DNA from: Acinetobacter halotolerans
GTDB taxonomy: Bacteria > Pseudomonadota > Gammaproteobacteria > Pseudomonadales > Moraxellaceae
Direction of reading: 5' to 3'
NCBI RefSeq assembly: GCF_004208515.1
Contig: NZ_SGIM01000001.1
Coordinates: forward strand, 186,001-250,000
Length of the DNA stretch: 64,000 nt
In this document: positions 19,578 through 27,813 of the stretch, in pieces
How positions within the stretch are numbered: the stretch's first letter is position 1
Layout of the letters: every line of letters starts with the position of its first letter
Notes under the pieces: generated by a model
Told to the model about the DNA's origin: nothing
Databases searched by the model: none
The model's input: only the letters and a program-made list of their open reading frames with translations
Made by a program: the position numbers and the translations under genes

Positions 19578-20309
19578 TTACAAACGATCTTCATCCAACA
19601 ATAACTGCGCGTCACGAAGGCTTAAGGTACCTTCATAAATTGCACGACCTGTAATCGCACCTAAAATGCCCGTTTGACCTTTTAGGTTACGCACATCGTC
19701 AAGATTGGTCACGCCGCCTGATGCAATAACAGGCAAGCCTGAATATTGCGCCAAATTGACGGTTTGTTCAACGTTAACGCCTTGCATCATGCCATCACGA
19801 GCGATGTCAGTGTAGACAATGCTTGAAACGCCTGCATCGGCAAAACGCTTCGCAAGATCAGTGGCTTTAACATCAGTGACATTGGCCCAGCCATCTGTTG
19901 CAACCATACCATTGATGGCATCAATACCAACGATGATATGACCTGCAAAGCGTTTACATGCTTCGTCTACGAACGCAGGATCTTGAACCGCTTTAGTTCC
20001 AATAATCACAAACGAGACACCCGCTTCTAAATAGTGTTCGATCGTTTCAAGTGAACGGATCCCGCCGCCGATCTGAATTGGAAGTTCAGGTTGGGCACGG
20101 GCAATTGCTTCAACCACTGGTTTATGAATTGGCGTACCAGCGAAAGCACCATTTAAATCAACTAAATGTAAACGGCGTGCGCCTTCATCAACCCAGTGTT
20201 GTGCAGTTGCGACAGGATCATCAGAGAAAACAGTATCGTCTTCCATACGGCCTTGTTTTAAACGAACACATTTACCATCTTTCAGGTCAATTGCAGGGAT
20301 GATTAGCAT
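19578..20309 (-). CDS. hisA: Phosphoribosylformimino-5-aminoimidazole carboxamide ribotide isomerase HisA
   Basis: Histidine pathway isomerase, a (beta/alpha)8 barrel of 243 residues. Catalytic Asp residues are in [14 protein letters not shown] (residue 8) and GIDAINGM (about 130); phosphate loops are QIGGGIRS and VIASGGVTN. The ATG at 20309 is preceded by AAGGAG; the open frame upstream (to 20372) is not needed. It is on the same strand as hisH-hisB but separated from them by a DUF805 gene and a terminator, so it is probably transcribed on its own. Confidence 0.96.
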   Translation of the reverse strand: MLIIPAIDLKDGKCVRLKQGRMEDDTVFSDDPVATAQHWVDEGARRLHLVDLNGAFAGTPIHKPVVEAIARAQPELPIQIGGGIRSLETIEHYLEAGVSFVIIGTKAVQDPAFVDEACKRFAGHIIVGIDAINGMVATDGWANVTDVKATDLAKRFADAGVSSIVYTDIARDGMMQGVNVEQTVNLAQYSGLPVIASGGVTNLDDVRNLKGQTGILGAITGRAIYEGTLSLRDAQLLLDEDRL

Positions 20310-20425
20310 GCTTTCGCTCCTTGCGTCATCATAGAGTTTAAATTGGCTACATATTAGCAAAGTATTGTTCAATCGCTAAGCTTTGGATGTTAGACGACTG
20401 CATCTTTCTTTAGAATTTGTGTTCA

Positions 20426-20453
20426 TAAAAAAGCCAAGCATCATAGCTTGGCT
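20426..20453 (-). terminator. Terminator after the DUF805 gene
   Basis: Stem AGCCAAGC / GCTTGGCT with a 6-base loop and a T-run on the minus strand, about 25 bases beyond the stop at 20477. Confidence 0.85.
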
Positions 20454-20476
20454 GGGTGAAGTGGTGATAAAGAATG

Positions 20477-21010
20477 TTATTCAGCGTCGTACTGTTGATA
20501 TTGCATTTGAATTTGTTGGCTGCGCTCAACATAACTTTGATAAGCTGGGATTGCAGTAGCCGCTAAAAATACAATACTAAGTGGTAAAAGGATAATATAT
20601 ATCCATGCTAATACTTTTTCCCACCCTTTCGTGATACGAGGAGCGCCATATGTATTAGAATCTGGGTTGCCCTTCGCACAAATTAAATAAATGAAAAAGA
20701 AGAAGTTTATTAATGGGATAAGCATTAAAAGTGATAGCCAGCCTGTTTGATTGCGGTCATGTAAACGGCGAATTGAAAAAACGAAGCTGAAGTAGATCAT
20801 GGCTATGTAAACAATAACAAAGAGTCCACCTAAGATATATACAGCTGAACTTGTTGATGAAGTATCAAAAGCAGGGATAAATATTGCAGCGATAATACCT
20901 AAAATGAATACGAAGACTGTGAGTAACATATTCCAGCCTAAATAAGATAGTCGGCCAAAACGTCCACTTGCACTAAAACCCGAATCATTTGTTTGAAGAT
21001 GAGATGACAT
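20477..21010 (-). CDS. DUF805 membrane protein
   Basis: 177 residues. The DUF805 signature is visible: GRFGRLSYLGWN at the N-terminus and RRLHDRNQTGW between helices 3 and 4. Four predicted membrane helices. A well placed AGGAAAA precedes the start. The gene interrupts the hisA-hisH neighbourhood. DUF805 proteins have no firmly known function. Confidence 0.85.
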   Translation of the reverse strand: MSSHLQTNDSGFSASGRFGRLSYLGWNMLLTVFVFILGIIAAIFIPAFDTSSTSSAVYILGGLFVIVYIAMIYFSFVFSIRRLHDRNQTGWLSLLMLIPLINFFFFIYLICAKGNPDSNTYGAPRITKGWEKVLAWIYIILLPLSIVFLAATAIPAYQSYVERSQQIQMQYQQYDAE

Positions 21011-21131
21011 TTTATTTTCCTGTAGTCGCTGATTTTTTAAAATTAAATTTTTAAAAGATAACTTGTTTGGTTTTTATTCAAAGCGTTTGCATAATAAGCA
21101 AAAAATAATTGAAAATAAATACAAAAGCCTA

Positions 21132-21167
21132 TAAAAAATCAAGCCGACATAAAGTGGCTTGATTTTG
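21132..21167 (-). terminator. Terminator after hisH
   Basis: Stem AAAATCAAGCC / GGCTTGATTTT with a 9-base loop and T-run on the minus strand, 28 bases past the hisH stop. Confidence 0.85.
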
Positions 21168-21194
21168 AATATTTAAAAAATATTTTGAAAAGAA

Positions 21195-21812
21195 TTAAAT
21201 CTTCCATTCCACAAAGTTTTTTAACAACTGTAAACCTGCGGTATGACTCTTTTCAGGGTGGAATTGTGTGGCAAATAAATTATCTTTATGAATTGCGGTA
21301 CAAAAGTTCACACCATAATCGCAAGTTGCTGCGATCACAGATGAATCTTGTGGTTCAACATAATAGCTATGCACAAAATAAAAACGCGCGTCTTGTTCGA
21401 TGTTATTCCACATCGGATGGCTTGGATCAAGTTGATGTACTTGGTTCCAGCCCATGTGCGGTACTTTTAAATTCGGCATTTCAGGAAAATGTTTAACTAC
21501 GCCGTCAAAGATACCGAGCGCAGCAACGCCACCATTTTCTTCAGATGTTTGCAATAATGCTTGCATGCCCACACAAATCGCCAAAACAGGCTTGTTAAAT
21601 GCGGCTTGGCGGACAACCTCATCGATGCCAGCTTCATGCATACCGTGCATACAGTCGCGCATCGCACCAACACCCGGAAATACGATTTTATCGGCTTTGG
21701 CGATCAGTTTTGGATCATTGGTCACGTCAACCGTCGCACCGACATGTTCTAAGGCTTTTGCTGCAGAGTGCAAATTGCCCATGCCATAGTCAAGTAAAGC
21801 AATACGCGTCAT
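21195..21812 (-). CDS. hisH: Imidazole glycerol phosphate synthase glutaminase subunit HisH
   Basis: Class I glutamine amidotransferase that supplies ammonia to HisF, 205 residues. The catalytic triad is Cys in AICVGMQ (about residue 80) with His and Glu in QFHPEKS (near 186). The oxyanion-type loop PGVGAM is at about 49-54. The start codon overlaps the hisB stop by one base (TAATG), so the two are translationally coupled. Confidence 0.96.
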   Translation of the reverse strand: MTRIALLDYGMGNLHSAAKALEHVGATVDVTNDPKLIAKADKIVFPGVGAMRDCMHGMHEAGIDEVVRQAAFNKPVLAICVGMQALLQTSEENGGVAALGIFDGVVKHFPEMPNLKVPHMGWNQVHQLDPSHPMWNNIEQDARFYFVHSYYVEPQDSSVIAATCDYGVNFCTAIHKDNLFATQFHPEKSHTAGLQLLKNFVEWKI

Positions 21813-22405
21813 TACAAACTACCTTTGGTCGAAGCAATGGTATTTTCTGCGCGTGGATCAACTTCACATGCCATACGCAAAGCACGCGCTAGAGCTTTAA
21901 ACACACTTTCAATCTGATGATGGCTGTTTTTACCTTTCAAGCTATCAATATGTAAGGTCATCAGAGCGTGATTGACAAATCCCTGAAAAAATTCAGAGAA
22001 TAAATCGACATCGAAGCTGCCAATACGGGCACGAGTGAAGGGGATATCCATAAATAAACCCGGACGACCTGACAAGTCGACCACAACGCGAGACAACGCT
22101 TCATCTAAAGGTGCATAAAAATGACCATAGCGGCGTAAGCCTTTTTTATCACCCAAAGCTTGCGCAAAGGCTTGCCCTAAGGTGATTCCACAGTCTTCCA
22201 CTGTGTGATGATCGTCAATTTCAAGGTCGCCATCACAATGAATATCAATATCAAATAGACCATGGCGCTTGATTTGATCAATCATATGGTCTAAAAATGG
22301 AACTCCAGTGTTGAGTGTGCCTTGACCAGTACCATCGAGATTGAGACGAACTCGAATTTTTGTTTCGTTGGTATTTCTTACCACTTCACTGATACGTTGC
22401 GTCAT
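21812..22405 (-). CDS. hisB: Imidazoleglycerol-phosphate dehydratase HisB
   Basis: Monofunctional dehydratase, 197 residues, without the phosphatase domain found in enteric HisB. The manganese-binding His motifs are present: [23 protein letters not shown] and KNSHHQIES. The ATG at 22405 has GAGGAA seven bases upstream; an in-frame TTG at 22420 is less likely. First gene of the hisB-hisH pair. Confidence 0.96.
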   Translation of the reverse strand: MTQRISEVVRNTNETKIRVRLNLDGTGQGTLNTGVPFLDHMIDQIKRHGLFDIDIHCDGDLEIDDHHTVEDCGITLGQAFAQALGDKKGLRRYGHFYAPLDEALSRVVVDLSGRPGLFMDIPFTRARIGSFDVDLFSEFFQGFVNHALMTLHIDSLKGKNSHHQIESVFKALARALRMACEVDPRAENTIASTKGSL

Positions 22406-22509
22406 GGACACGTTCCTCAAAAAACGTCAAAAATGATTGAATTAAAAACCGAAAGTTTCGCTGTGACGAAAAAGTGACAGCATCATAGTTTGCTCAGGAG
22501 GGTTAATCA

Positions 22510-22887
22510 ATGCCTATTACAGTACATGCCTACAGTTCTCTAGACCAACTAGGAATCCGTACTCAGCTAGAGCGACTCTATGATACCAGCCCAGAGTTCG
22601 GAGATGGGCAAGATGCAATGGAGCAACTTGAACAAAATCTACAGCAATATACCACAGTTTATACCGCTGAATTTAACAGCAAAATTATAGGTGCAATCTG
22701 GGCAACAGGGCAAGGAGAAAGCCGTGTTTTAGAGTATATCGTCGTACATCCAGCCAATCGAGGGCGTGGTGTCGCTGAACGTTTAGTTGAAGAGGTTTGT
22801 CGTTTTGAAGAAGAGCAAGGCGTAAAGCAGTTTGAACCAGGGTGCGGTGCAATTCATCGTTGCTTATCCCATATTGGTAAAATCTAA
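22510..22887 (+). CDS. GNAT-fold protein, possibly PanZ-like acetyl-CoA sensor
   Basis: 125 residues with the acetyl-CoA-binding motif VVHPANRGRGVAERL at about residues 77-91. The size and single compact domain resemble PanZ/PanM, the GNAT-like protein that drives PanD maturation and senses CoA in enterics; this is a family-level guess. An AGGAGG-like site (CAGGAGGG) precedes the ATG. It is divergent from hisB and followed by tRNA-Phe. Confidence 0.75.
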   Translation: MPITVHAYSSLDQLGIRTQLERLYDTSPEFGDGQDAMEQLEQNLQQYTTVYTAEFNSKIIGAIWATGQGESRVLEYIVVHPANRGRGVAERLVEEVCRFEEEQGVKQFEPGCGAIHRCLSHIGKI

Positions 22888-22992
22888 ACAGGTGGGGCGT
22901 TGTTGGCTTTGTCGCAAAATTAAACGCTAGATAGAAAAATCCGCAAATTTGCTTGACGGATTTTGACAAACATTGTTTAATACGCCCACTTT

Positions 22993-23068
22993 GGCGCGAT
23001 AGCTCAGTCGGTAGAGCAACGGATTGAAAATCCGTGTGTCCCCAGTTCGATCCTGGGTCACGCCACCA
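22993..23068 (+). tRNA. tRNA-Phe(GAA), copy 1
   Basis: 76 bases including CCA. The D arm GCTC/GAGC, anticodon stem ACGGA/TCCGT and T arm CCCAG/CTGGG are all paired, and the loop TTGAAAA gives GAA. The acceptor GGCGCGA / TCACGCC has a C5-A68 mismatch. Confidence 0.95.
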
Positions 23069-23082
23069 TAGATTCAAATTTC

Positions 23083-23112
23083 AATCCCTGATCCCATCAG
23101 GGATTTTTTTTT
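23083..23112 (+). terminator. Terminator between the tRNA-Phe genes
   Basis: Stem AATCCCTGAT / ATCAGGGATT with a 2-base loop, followed by a T-run. Confidence 0.85.
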
Positions 23113-23220
23113 GTCCAAAACTTTTGCAGTACACTTTTTGGATAAGAAATGGTCATTTAAATCAAAAGCTCAGGATAGTTGTTGACTATTTATCTGAGAT
23201 GCGGCTTAATACACGCCATT

Positions 23221-23296
23221 GGCGCGATAGCTCAGTCGGTAGAGCAACGGATTGAAAATCCGTGTGTCCCCAGTTCGATCCTGGGTCACGCCACCA
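23221..23296 (+). tRNA. tRNA-Phe(GAA), copy 2
   Basis: Identical over 76 bases to the copy at 22993, including the acceptor mismatch and encoded CCA. It is followed by its own terminator, so the two are probably separate transcripts. Confidence 0.95.
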
Positions 23297-23301
23297 TATT
23301 C

Positions 23302-23333
23302 AAAAACCCCAAACGAAAGTTTGGGGTTTTTTT
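23302..23333 (+). terminator. Terminator after tRNA-Phe copy 2
   Basis: Stem AAAACCCCAAAC / GTTTGGGGTTTT closed by a GAAA tetraloop, followed by T residues. Confidence 0.88.
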
Positions 23334-23433
23334 ATGGAAAATCGAAACCAATGACAACGCATTTCAAATGCATAATTAATTGACGCTGATTGCTCAAGCC
23401 AGCTATTACATTGTGGATGTATGATAAAAAGCA

Positions 23434-23459
23434 GAAAAGCATGCTTCCACATGCTTTCC
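23434..23459 (-). terminator. Hairpin after the CoA-transferase gene
   Basis: Stem AAAGCATG / CATGCTTT; on the minus strand it lies about 25 bases beyond the stop at 23482 and is followed by TTTT. Confidence 0.6.
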
Positions 23460-23481
23460 TAAAGCAAATATAACTGTATTG

Positions 23482-24999
23482 TTAAGCTGATTTTGCTGTT
23501 TTGATTGGTGCTAACATCTGTCCCGTTTCTTCAAAGTTAGCATGCCAAGACAGCGCTTCACGTAGGATGTGAGGAGTGTGACCACCTCTTGCACAAGCAC
23601 GATCAAAATAGTCGTTTAATGCAGCTTGATACAATGGATGTACACAATGGTCGATAATGGCACGTGCGCGCTCACGCGGTGCTAAACCACGCAAATCTGC
23701 CAATCCTTGTTCTGTCACCAAAATATCCACATCGTGCTCACAATGATCCACGTGGCTCGCCATAGGAACGACCGAAGAGATATCTCCACCCTTGGCAATC
23801 GATTTGGTCACAAAGATGGCGAGATGCGCATTGCGGGCAAAATCACCTGAACCACCGATCCCATTCATCATTTTGGTACCACAGACATGGGTTGAGTTGA
23901 CGTTGCCATAAATATCAAATTCAAGCGCCGTGTTAATGCCAATAATACCTAAGCGACGTACGATCTCTGGATGATTTGAAATTTCTTGTGGACGTAATAC
24001 CAGTTTGTCTTTGTATTGGTCTAGATTGCCAAAAACGCGCTCGCCACATTTTGCCGATAAAGTAATGGAGCTGCCTGAGGCAAATTTCATTTTACCTGCA
24101 TCGATCAACTCAAAAGTACAGTCTTGTAGCACTTCTGAATACATCACCAGATCTTCAAAATTCGAATCTTTTAAGCCGGTTAATACCGCATTGGCTATTG
24201 AACCAATCCCTGCTTGTAAAGGACCTAAATTTTTTGCTAAACGACCAGCTGCCACCTCTTGTTCAAAGAAGGCAATGAGATGATTGGCAATCGCTTGTGT
24301 TTCAGCATCAGGTGCAGTTACGGTTGAGGGAGAGTCAGCGGTGTCGTTGAGTACGATCCCCACGATTTTTGCAGGATCAATCGGAATCGCCGTTGAGCCA
24401 ATACGATCATCTACTTGAGTTAAGGGGAGTGGTGTTCGTGTCGGACGATAGCTTGGAATATAGATATCATGTAAGCCTTCGAAATCTTGGCTCAATGCAG
24501 TGTTGATTTCCACAATGACTTTTTCAGCAAAGATCGCAAAGCTGGCAGAGTTGCCGACTGATGTGGTTGGAACAATATGACCTTGCTCGGTTATGGCCAC
24601 CGCTTCAATCACTGCAATATCCGGGCGTTTGAGCTGCTGATTACGCATTTGCTCGACGGTTTCAGATAAGTGCTGGTCCACAAACATGACTTCGCCATTG
24701 TTAATGGCACGACGTAAGGTGCTATCAACTTGGAAGGGCATACGACGCGCTAAGACACCTGCTTCAGTCAATTGCTTGTCTAAATCATTACCTAGGCTTG
24801 CACCTGTAATTAATGTGATTTTTAACGGATTTTTTTTGGCACGATTGACCAGTGCTTGTGGAACGGCTTTTGCTTCACCTGCGCGGGTGAAACCACTCAT
24901 GCCAACGGTCATACCATTCTCAATAAAGCTAGAAGCCTTTTCAGCACTCATAACTTTGTCATGTAGGCTGTGAAGGCGAATGCGACTTAAAGACATCAT
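23482..24999 (-). CDS. Acetyl-CoA hydrolase / succinyl-CoA:acetate CoA-transferase family
   Basis: 505 residues, full length for the Ach1/AarC/Cat1 family. The probable catalytic Glu is in MYSEVLQD (about residue 290), and the glycine-rich CoA site reads NGIGGSGDFARNA near 393-405. These enzymes move CoA between succinyl-CoA, acetyl-CoA and acetate, which supports acetate use. The start is a double ATG. No cotranscribed neighbour: tRNA genes lie downstream and envZ, on the same strand, ends further left of the window order. Confidence 0.9.
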   Translation of the reverse strand: MMSLSRIRLHSLHDKVMSAEKASSFIENGMTVGMSGFTRAGEAKAVPQALVNRAKKNPLKITLITGASLGNDLDKQLTEAGVLARRMPFQVDSTLRRAINNGEVMFVDQHLSETVEQMRNQQLKRPDIAVIEAVAITEQGHIVPTTSVGNSASFAIFAEKVIVEINTALSQDFEGLHDIYIPSYRPTRTPLPLTQVDDRIGSTAIPIDPAKIVGIVLNDTADSPSTVTAPDAETQAIANHLIAFFEQEVAAGRLAKNLGPLQAGIGSIANAVLTGLKDSNFEDLVMYSEVLQDCTFELIDAGKMKFASGSSITLSAKCGERVFGNLDQYKDKLVLRPQEISNHPEIVRRLGIIGINTALEFDIYGNVNSTHVCGTKMMNGIGGSGDFARNAHLAIFVTKSIAKGGDISSVVPMASHVDHCEHDVDILVTEQGLADLRGLAPRERARAIIDHCVHPLYQAALNDYFDRACARGGHTPHILREALSWHANFEETGQMLAPIKTAKSA

Positions 25000-25117
25000 C
25001 CATTCTCAATGTTGCTTTTTATAAGCGTGGGATTTTAGCGCTAAAATGTGAAAAGTGTATTGATTTTAGGCTAAGGTCTAACGCAAATCACAGTACATCT
25101 GATCAGAAAATGTCTCT

Positions 25118-26572
25118 CTAAAAATGTCCGGTCAGCGTTTGTCTAATTTTGTCGATGGTGTTGTTTTGCGGCTCATCCGTTTTTTCGCTTGGAATGGGCA
25201 ATGAAATGACCACTTCTAAACCACCTTCTTTGCGGTTGCGAATATTGATTTGCCCTTGATGAATATCAACAATACGCTTCACAATCGCAAGCCCAAGCCC
25301 ACTACCCTGAACGGTACGGGCTGAATTTCCACGTACAAACGGTTGCATCAACTCTTCAACCTGTTCAGGAGGAATGCCTTCACCATGATCCGCCACGGTA
25401 ATGAGAATATGATCATCGACATGGCTAGCAGAGAGTTCAATCGGCTCAGAACCATAACGTTTCGCGTTATTGAGTAAATTGGCGATTAAGCGTTTCAACG
25501 ATAAGCTACGCGCGGGAATGATTGGTAACTCTTGTGTTTCAAACTGAATATCGAGCGGTTGGAATTGTACCACTAGCTCTTGTAGTAAGGTATTGATATT
25601 GGTCTGTGTCAGCTCTTCATCAGAACCGTCACGCATATAAGAAATGAATTGATTTAAAATCGCATCCATATCATCTACATCGTAGATCAGGCCTTCTCGA
25701 AAGAATTCGTCTGGCAGCATTTCTGCAGTTAAACGAATACGCGTCAAAGGGGTGCGTAGGTCATGTGAAATGCCTGCCAACATGATTTGTCGATCACGTT
25801 CTGTTTGTTCAAGGGTATACACCATGTGGTTAAAGGCTTGATTCACTTGGCGTATTTCAAGTGGGCCGTGATTGGTGTCGAGATATGGTGCTTTGCCTGT
25901 TTTACTATAATTGTTGGCGGCATTTTGTAATCGACGTAAGGGGCGATTCATCTGGCGGACCAGAATAAGAATAATAATTGAAGACAGGATAGGCACACCA
26001 AATAACCATGATGCAATCAACTCCACACTATAATTATCATAGGTTTTGAGTGGTTCGCGGACCCAGTTGCCATTCATTTCTGGTGTTTGAATCCAGATGC
26101 GTGGAATCGGTTTAAATTTGAAGTAAACCGTCACGTCTTTTACACCTAACTCTTTGGCGAGTTTGGCTTCAATTTGGTTGGTAAATAATTCAGCAAGGAA
26201 TTTATCTTCAACTTTAGGGAACTCTTTGGGATCGGTAACGTACTCGATACCGATCCGATTTTTTAACCAATCATCGATATCGACTTCGGTATCTCGATGT
26301 AAAATCCGAATATCGGGATTGTTAATAAGCTCGAGTTCAATCGCAAGATAACGTGCATGTTGTTGTAATTCAGGTAAATACAAGGTGCGCCAAAAGAACC
26401 ACAAAGACATAAATAGACTGAAAAAAACCATAGACAGTACCAAGATGGTGGTACGCATGGCTGCAGAACGTGGTTTGATTTTATCTAAAAAACGTTCCCA
26501 TTTTGTTCGCGGCCTTTCAGAGTAGGTCGCGAAGTCAGTAAATTCTTGTGGATCAATTGGTTCAAGTTTCAA
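25118..26572 (-). CDS. envZ: Sensor histidine kinase EnvZ
   Basis: 484 residues. The layout is TM1 (about 40-60), a periplasmic sensor region (60-180), TM2 (180-205), a HAMP-like linker, the dimerisation and phosphotransfer box GISHDLRTPLTR with His near 268, and an ATPase domain with ANLLNNAKRYG, DHGEGIP and GSGLGLAIVKRI. It lies 17 bases after ompR on the same strand, forming the usual OmpR/EnvZ operon that responds to osmotic and envelope conditions. Confidence 0.92.
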   Translation of the reverse strand: MKLEPIDPQEFTDFATYSERPRTKWERFLDKIKPRSAAMRTTILVLSMVFFSLFMSLWFFWRTLYLPELQQHARYLAIELELINNPDIRILHRDTEVDIDDWLKNRIGIEYVTDPKEFPKVEDKFLAELFTNQIEAKLAKELGVKDVTVYFKFKPIPRIWIQTPEMNGNWVREPLKTYDNYSVELIASWLFGVPILSSIIILILVRQMNRPLRRLQNAANNYSKTGKAPYLDTNHGPLEIRQVNQAFNHMVYTLEQTERDRQIMLAGISHDLRTPLTRIRLTAEMLPDEFFREGLIYDVDDMDAILNQFISYMRDGSDEELTQTNINTLLQELVVQFQPLDIQFETQELPIIPARSLSLKRLIANLLNNAKRYGSEPIELSASHVDDHILITVADHGEGIPPEQVEELMQPFVRGNSARTVQGSGLGLAIVKRIVDIHQGQINIRNRKEGGLEVVISLPIPSEKTDEPQNNTIDKIRQTLTGHF

Positions 26573-26589
26573 GGTCTAGTTTCCTACGC

Positions 26590-27354
26590 TTATTCCGCAC
26601 CATCTGGAACAAAAACATAGCCTACACCCCAGACAGTTTGAATATAGCGTGCTCGTGCAGGGTTGTCTTCGATTAAACGACGTAAGCGAGAGACTTGTAC
26701 ATCGATTGAACGCTCCATTGCACCCCACTCACGACCGCGTGCGAGATTCATCAGCTTGTCGCGTGTCAATGGTTCACGCGGGTGTTGTACCAGTGCTTTA
26801 AGCACGGCAAACTCACCTGTGGTCAAAGTAACAACTTGACCTTCACGAGTTAGGGTTCGGGTGGAAAGATCTAAAGCCCAAGGTCCAAAACTGACCACTT
26901 CAACTTGTTGGCTCGGTGCGCCTGGTACTTCACGCACCTGACGACGTAATACTGCACGAATACGTGCCAGTAACTCATTTGGATTGAACGGTTTTGGTAG
27001 GTAATCATCTGCACCAGCCTCTAGACCCGCGATACGGTCTGAGTCACTGCCACGTGCAGTAAGCATAATGATTGGGGTGTCAATATTGGATTGACGTAAG
27101 CGACGACAGATACTTAATCCGTCTTCAACAGGTAACATAAAATCAAGGACGATGAGAGAGAACAACTCACGTTGTAGCAAACGGTCCATCTGGGTTGCGT
27201 CATGGGCAGTTTTAACTACAAAGCCTTTGTCTTCGAGGAAGCGTTGTAAAAGCGTACGCAAGCGCACATCATCATCGACCACTAAAATGCGTTCGACCCG
27301 GTCTGTTTCATGGTGAACAGTTTCCGTCGATTCGGCAGGTACAACTAAACTCAT
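26590..27354 (-). CDS. ompR: Response regulator OmpR
   Basis: 254 residues. Receiver domain with acidic pocket VVDDD (about 26-29), phospho-acceptor Asp71 in LIVLDFMLP and Lys121 in YLPKPFN, joined to a winged-helix DNA-binding domain (TGEFAVLKALVQHPREPLTR and SIDVQVSRLRRLIEDNP). An extra ~20 residues precede the receiver domain compared with E. coli OmpR. First gene of the ompR-envZ operon, divergent from tex. Confidence 0.94.
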   Translation of the reverse strand: MSLVVPAESTETVHHETDRVERILVVDDDVRLRTLLQRFLEDKGFVVKTAHDATQMDRLLQRELFSLIVLDFMLPVEDGLSICRRLRQSNIDTPIIMLTARGSDSDRIAGLEAGADDYLPKPFNPNELLARIRAVLRRQVREVPGAPSQQVEVVSFGPWALDLSTRTLTREGQVVTLTTGEFAVLKALVQHPREPLTRDKLMNLARGREWGAMERSIDVQVSRLRRLIEDNPARARYIQTVWGVGYVFVPDGAE

Positions 27355-27813
27355 GCTGTGCTCCTTTATCGTTTATTGTCATCGTCTTTATGCAATGCTA
27401 TAGGGGCTATTTATATTTCAACCCTGCTTTGCGTTATCGGCTAAAATCTAGCACCGTATACGGCTTATGTTGCAATGAGAGCTATAGCTCGTAAGGTGAA
27501 TGTGAATAGACTCTGTAGTATACGACTCATTGCACAGTTTTGGCTATGTTATAAAGCAACAAATATTGCCAATAAAATCAAGAGAAAGATACCAAATATA
27601 TACAGGTAAAATTATGACAATCGATCTATTTTTCAATATTTAGGCGGAAAAAGCTTGGTATTTTAGAAACATTGCTCAATTAGCATAATCTGTAGCGTTT
27701 GTGGGGAAAGAAGTGACCCTATGCACAATATTTTAAAAAAACAATAGTGGATTTTATAGCCATGGACTTTATAATCATTGCTTTTAGACTCAACCCTTGT
27801 GGAATCAATCACG
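27355..27813. other. Intergenic region between divergent ompR and tex
   Basis: 459 bases, AT-rich. It must hold the promoters of both genes. I see no coding potential, no long repeat and no recognisable RNA. Confidence 0.5.

Noticed and set aside
23034-23379. Short plus-strand frames around tRNA-Phe
   Set aside because: They read through tRNA genes and terminators.
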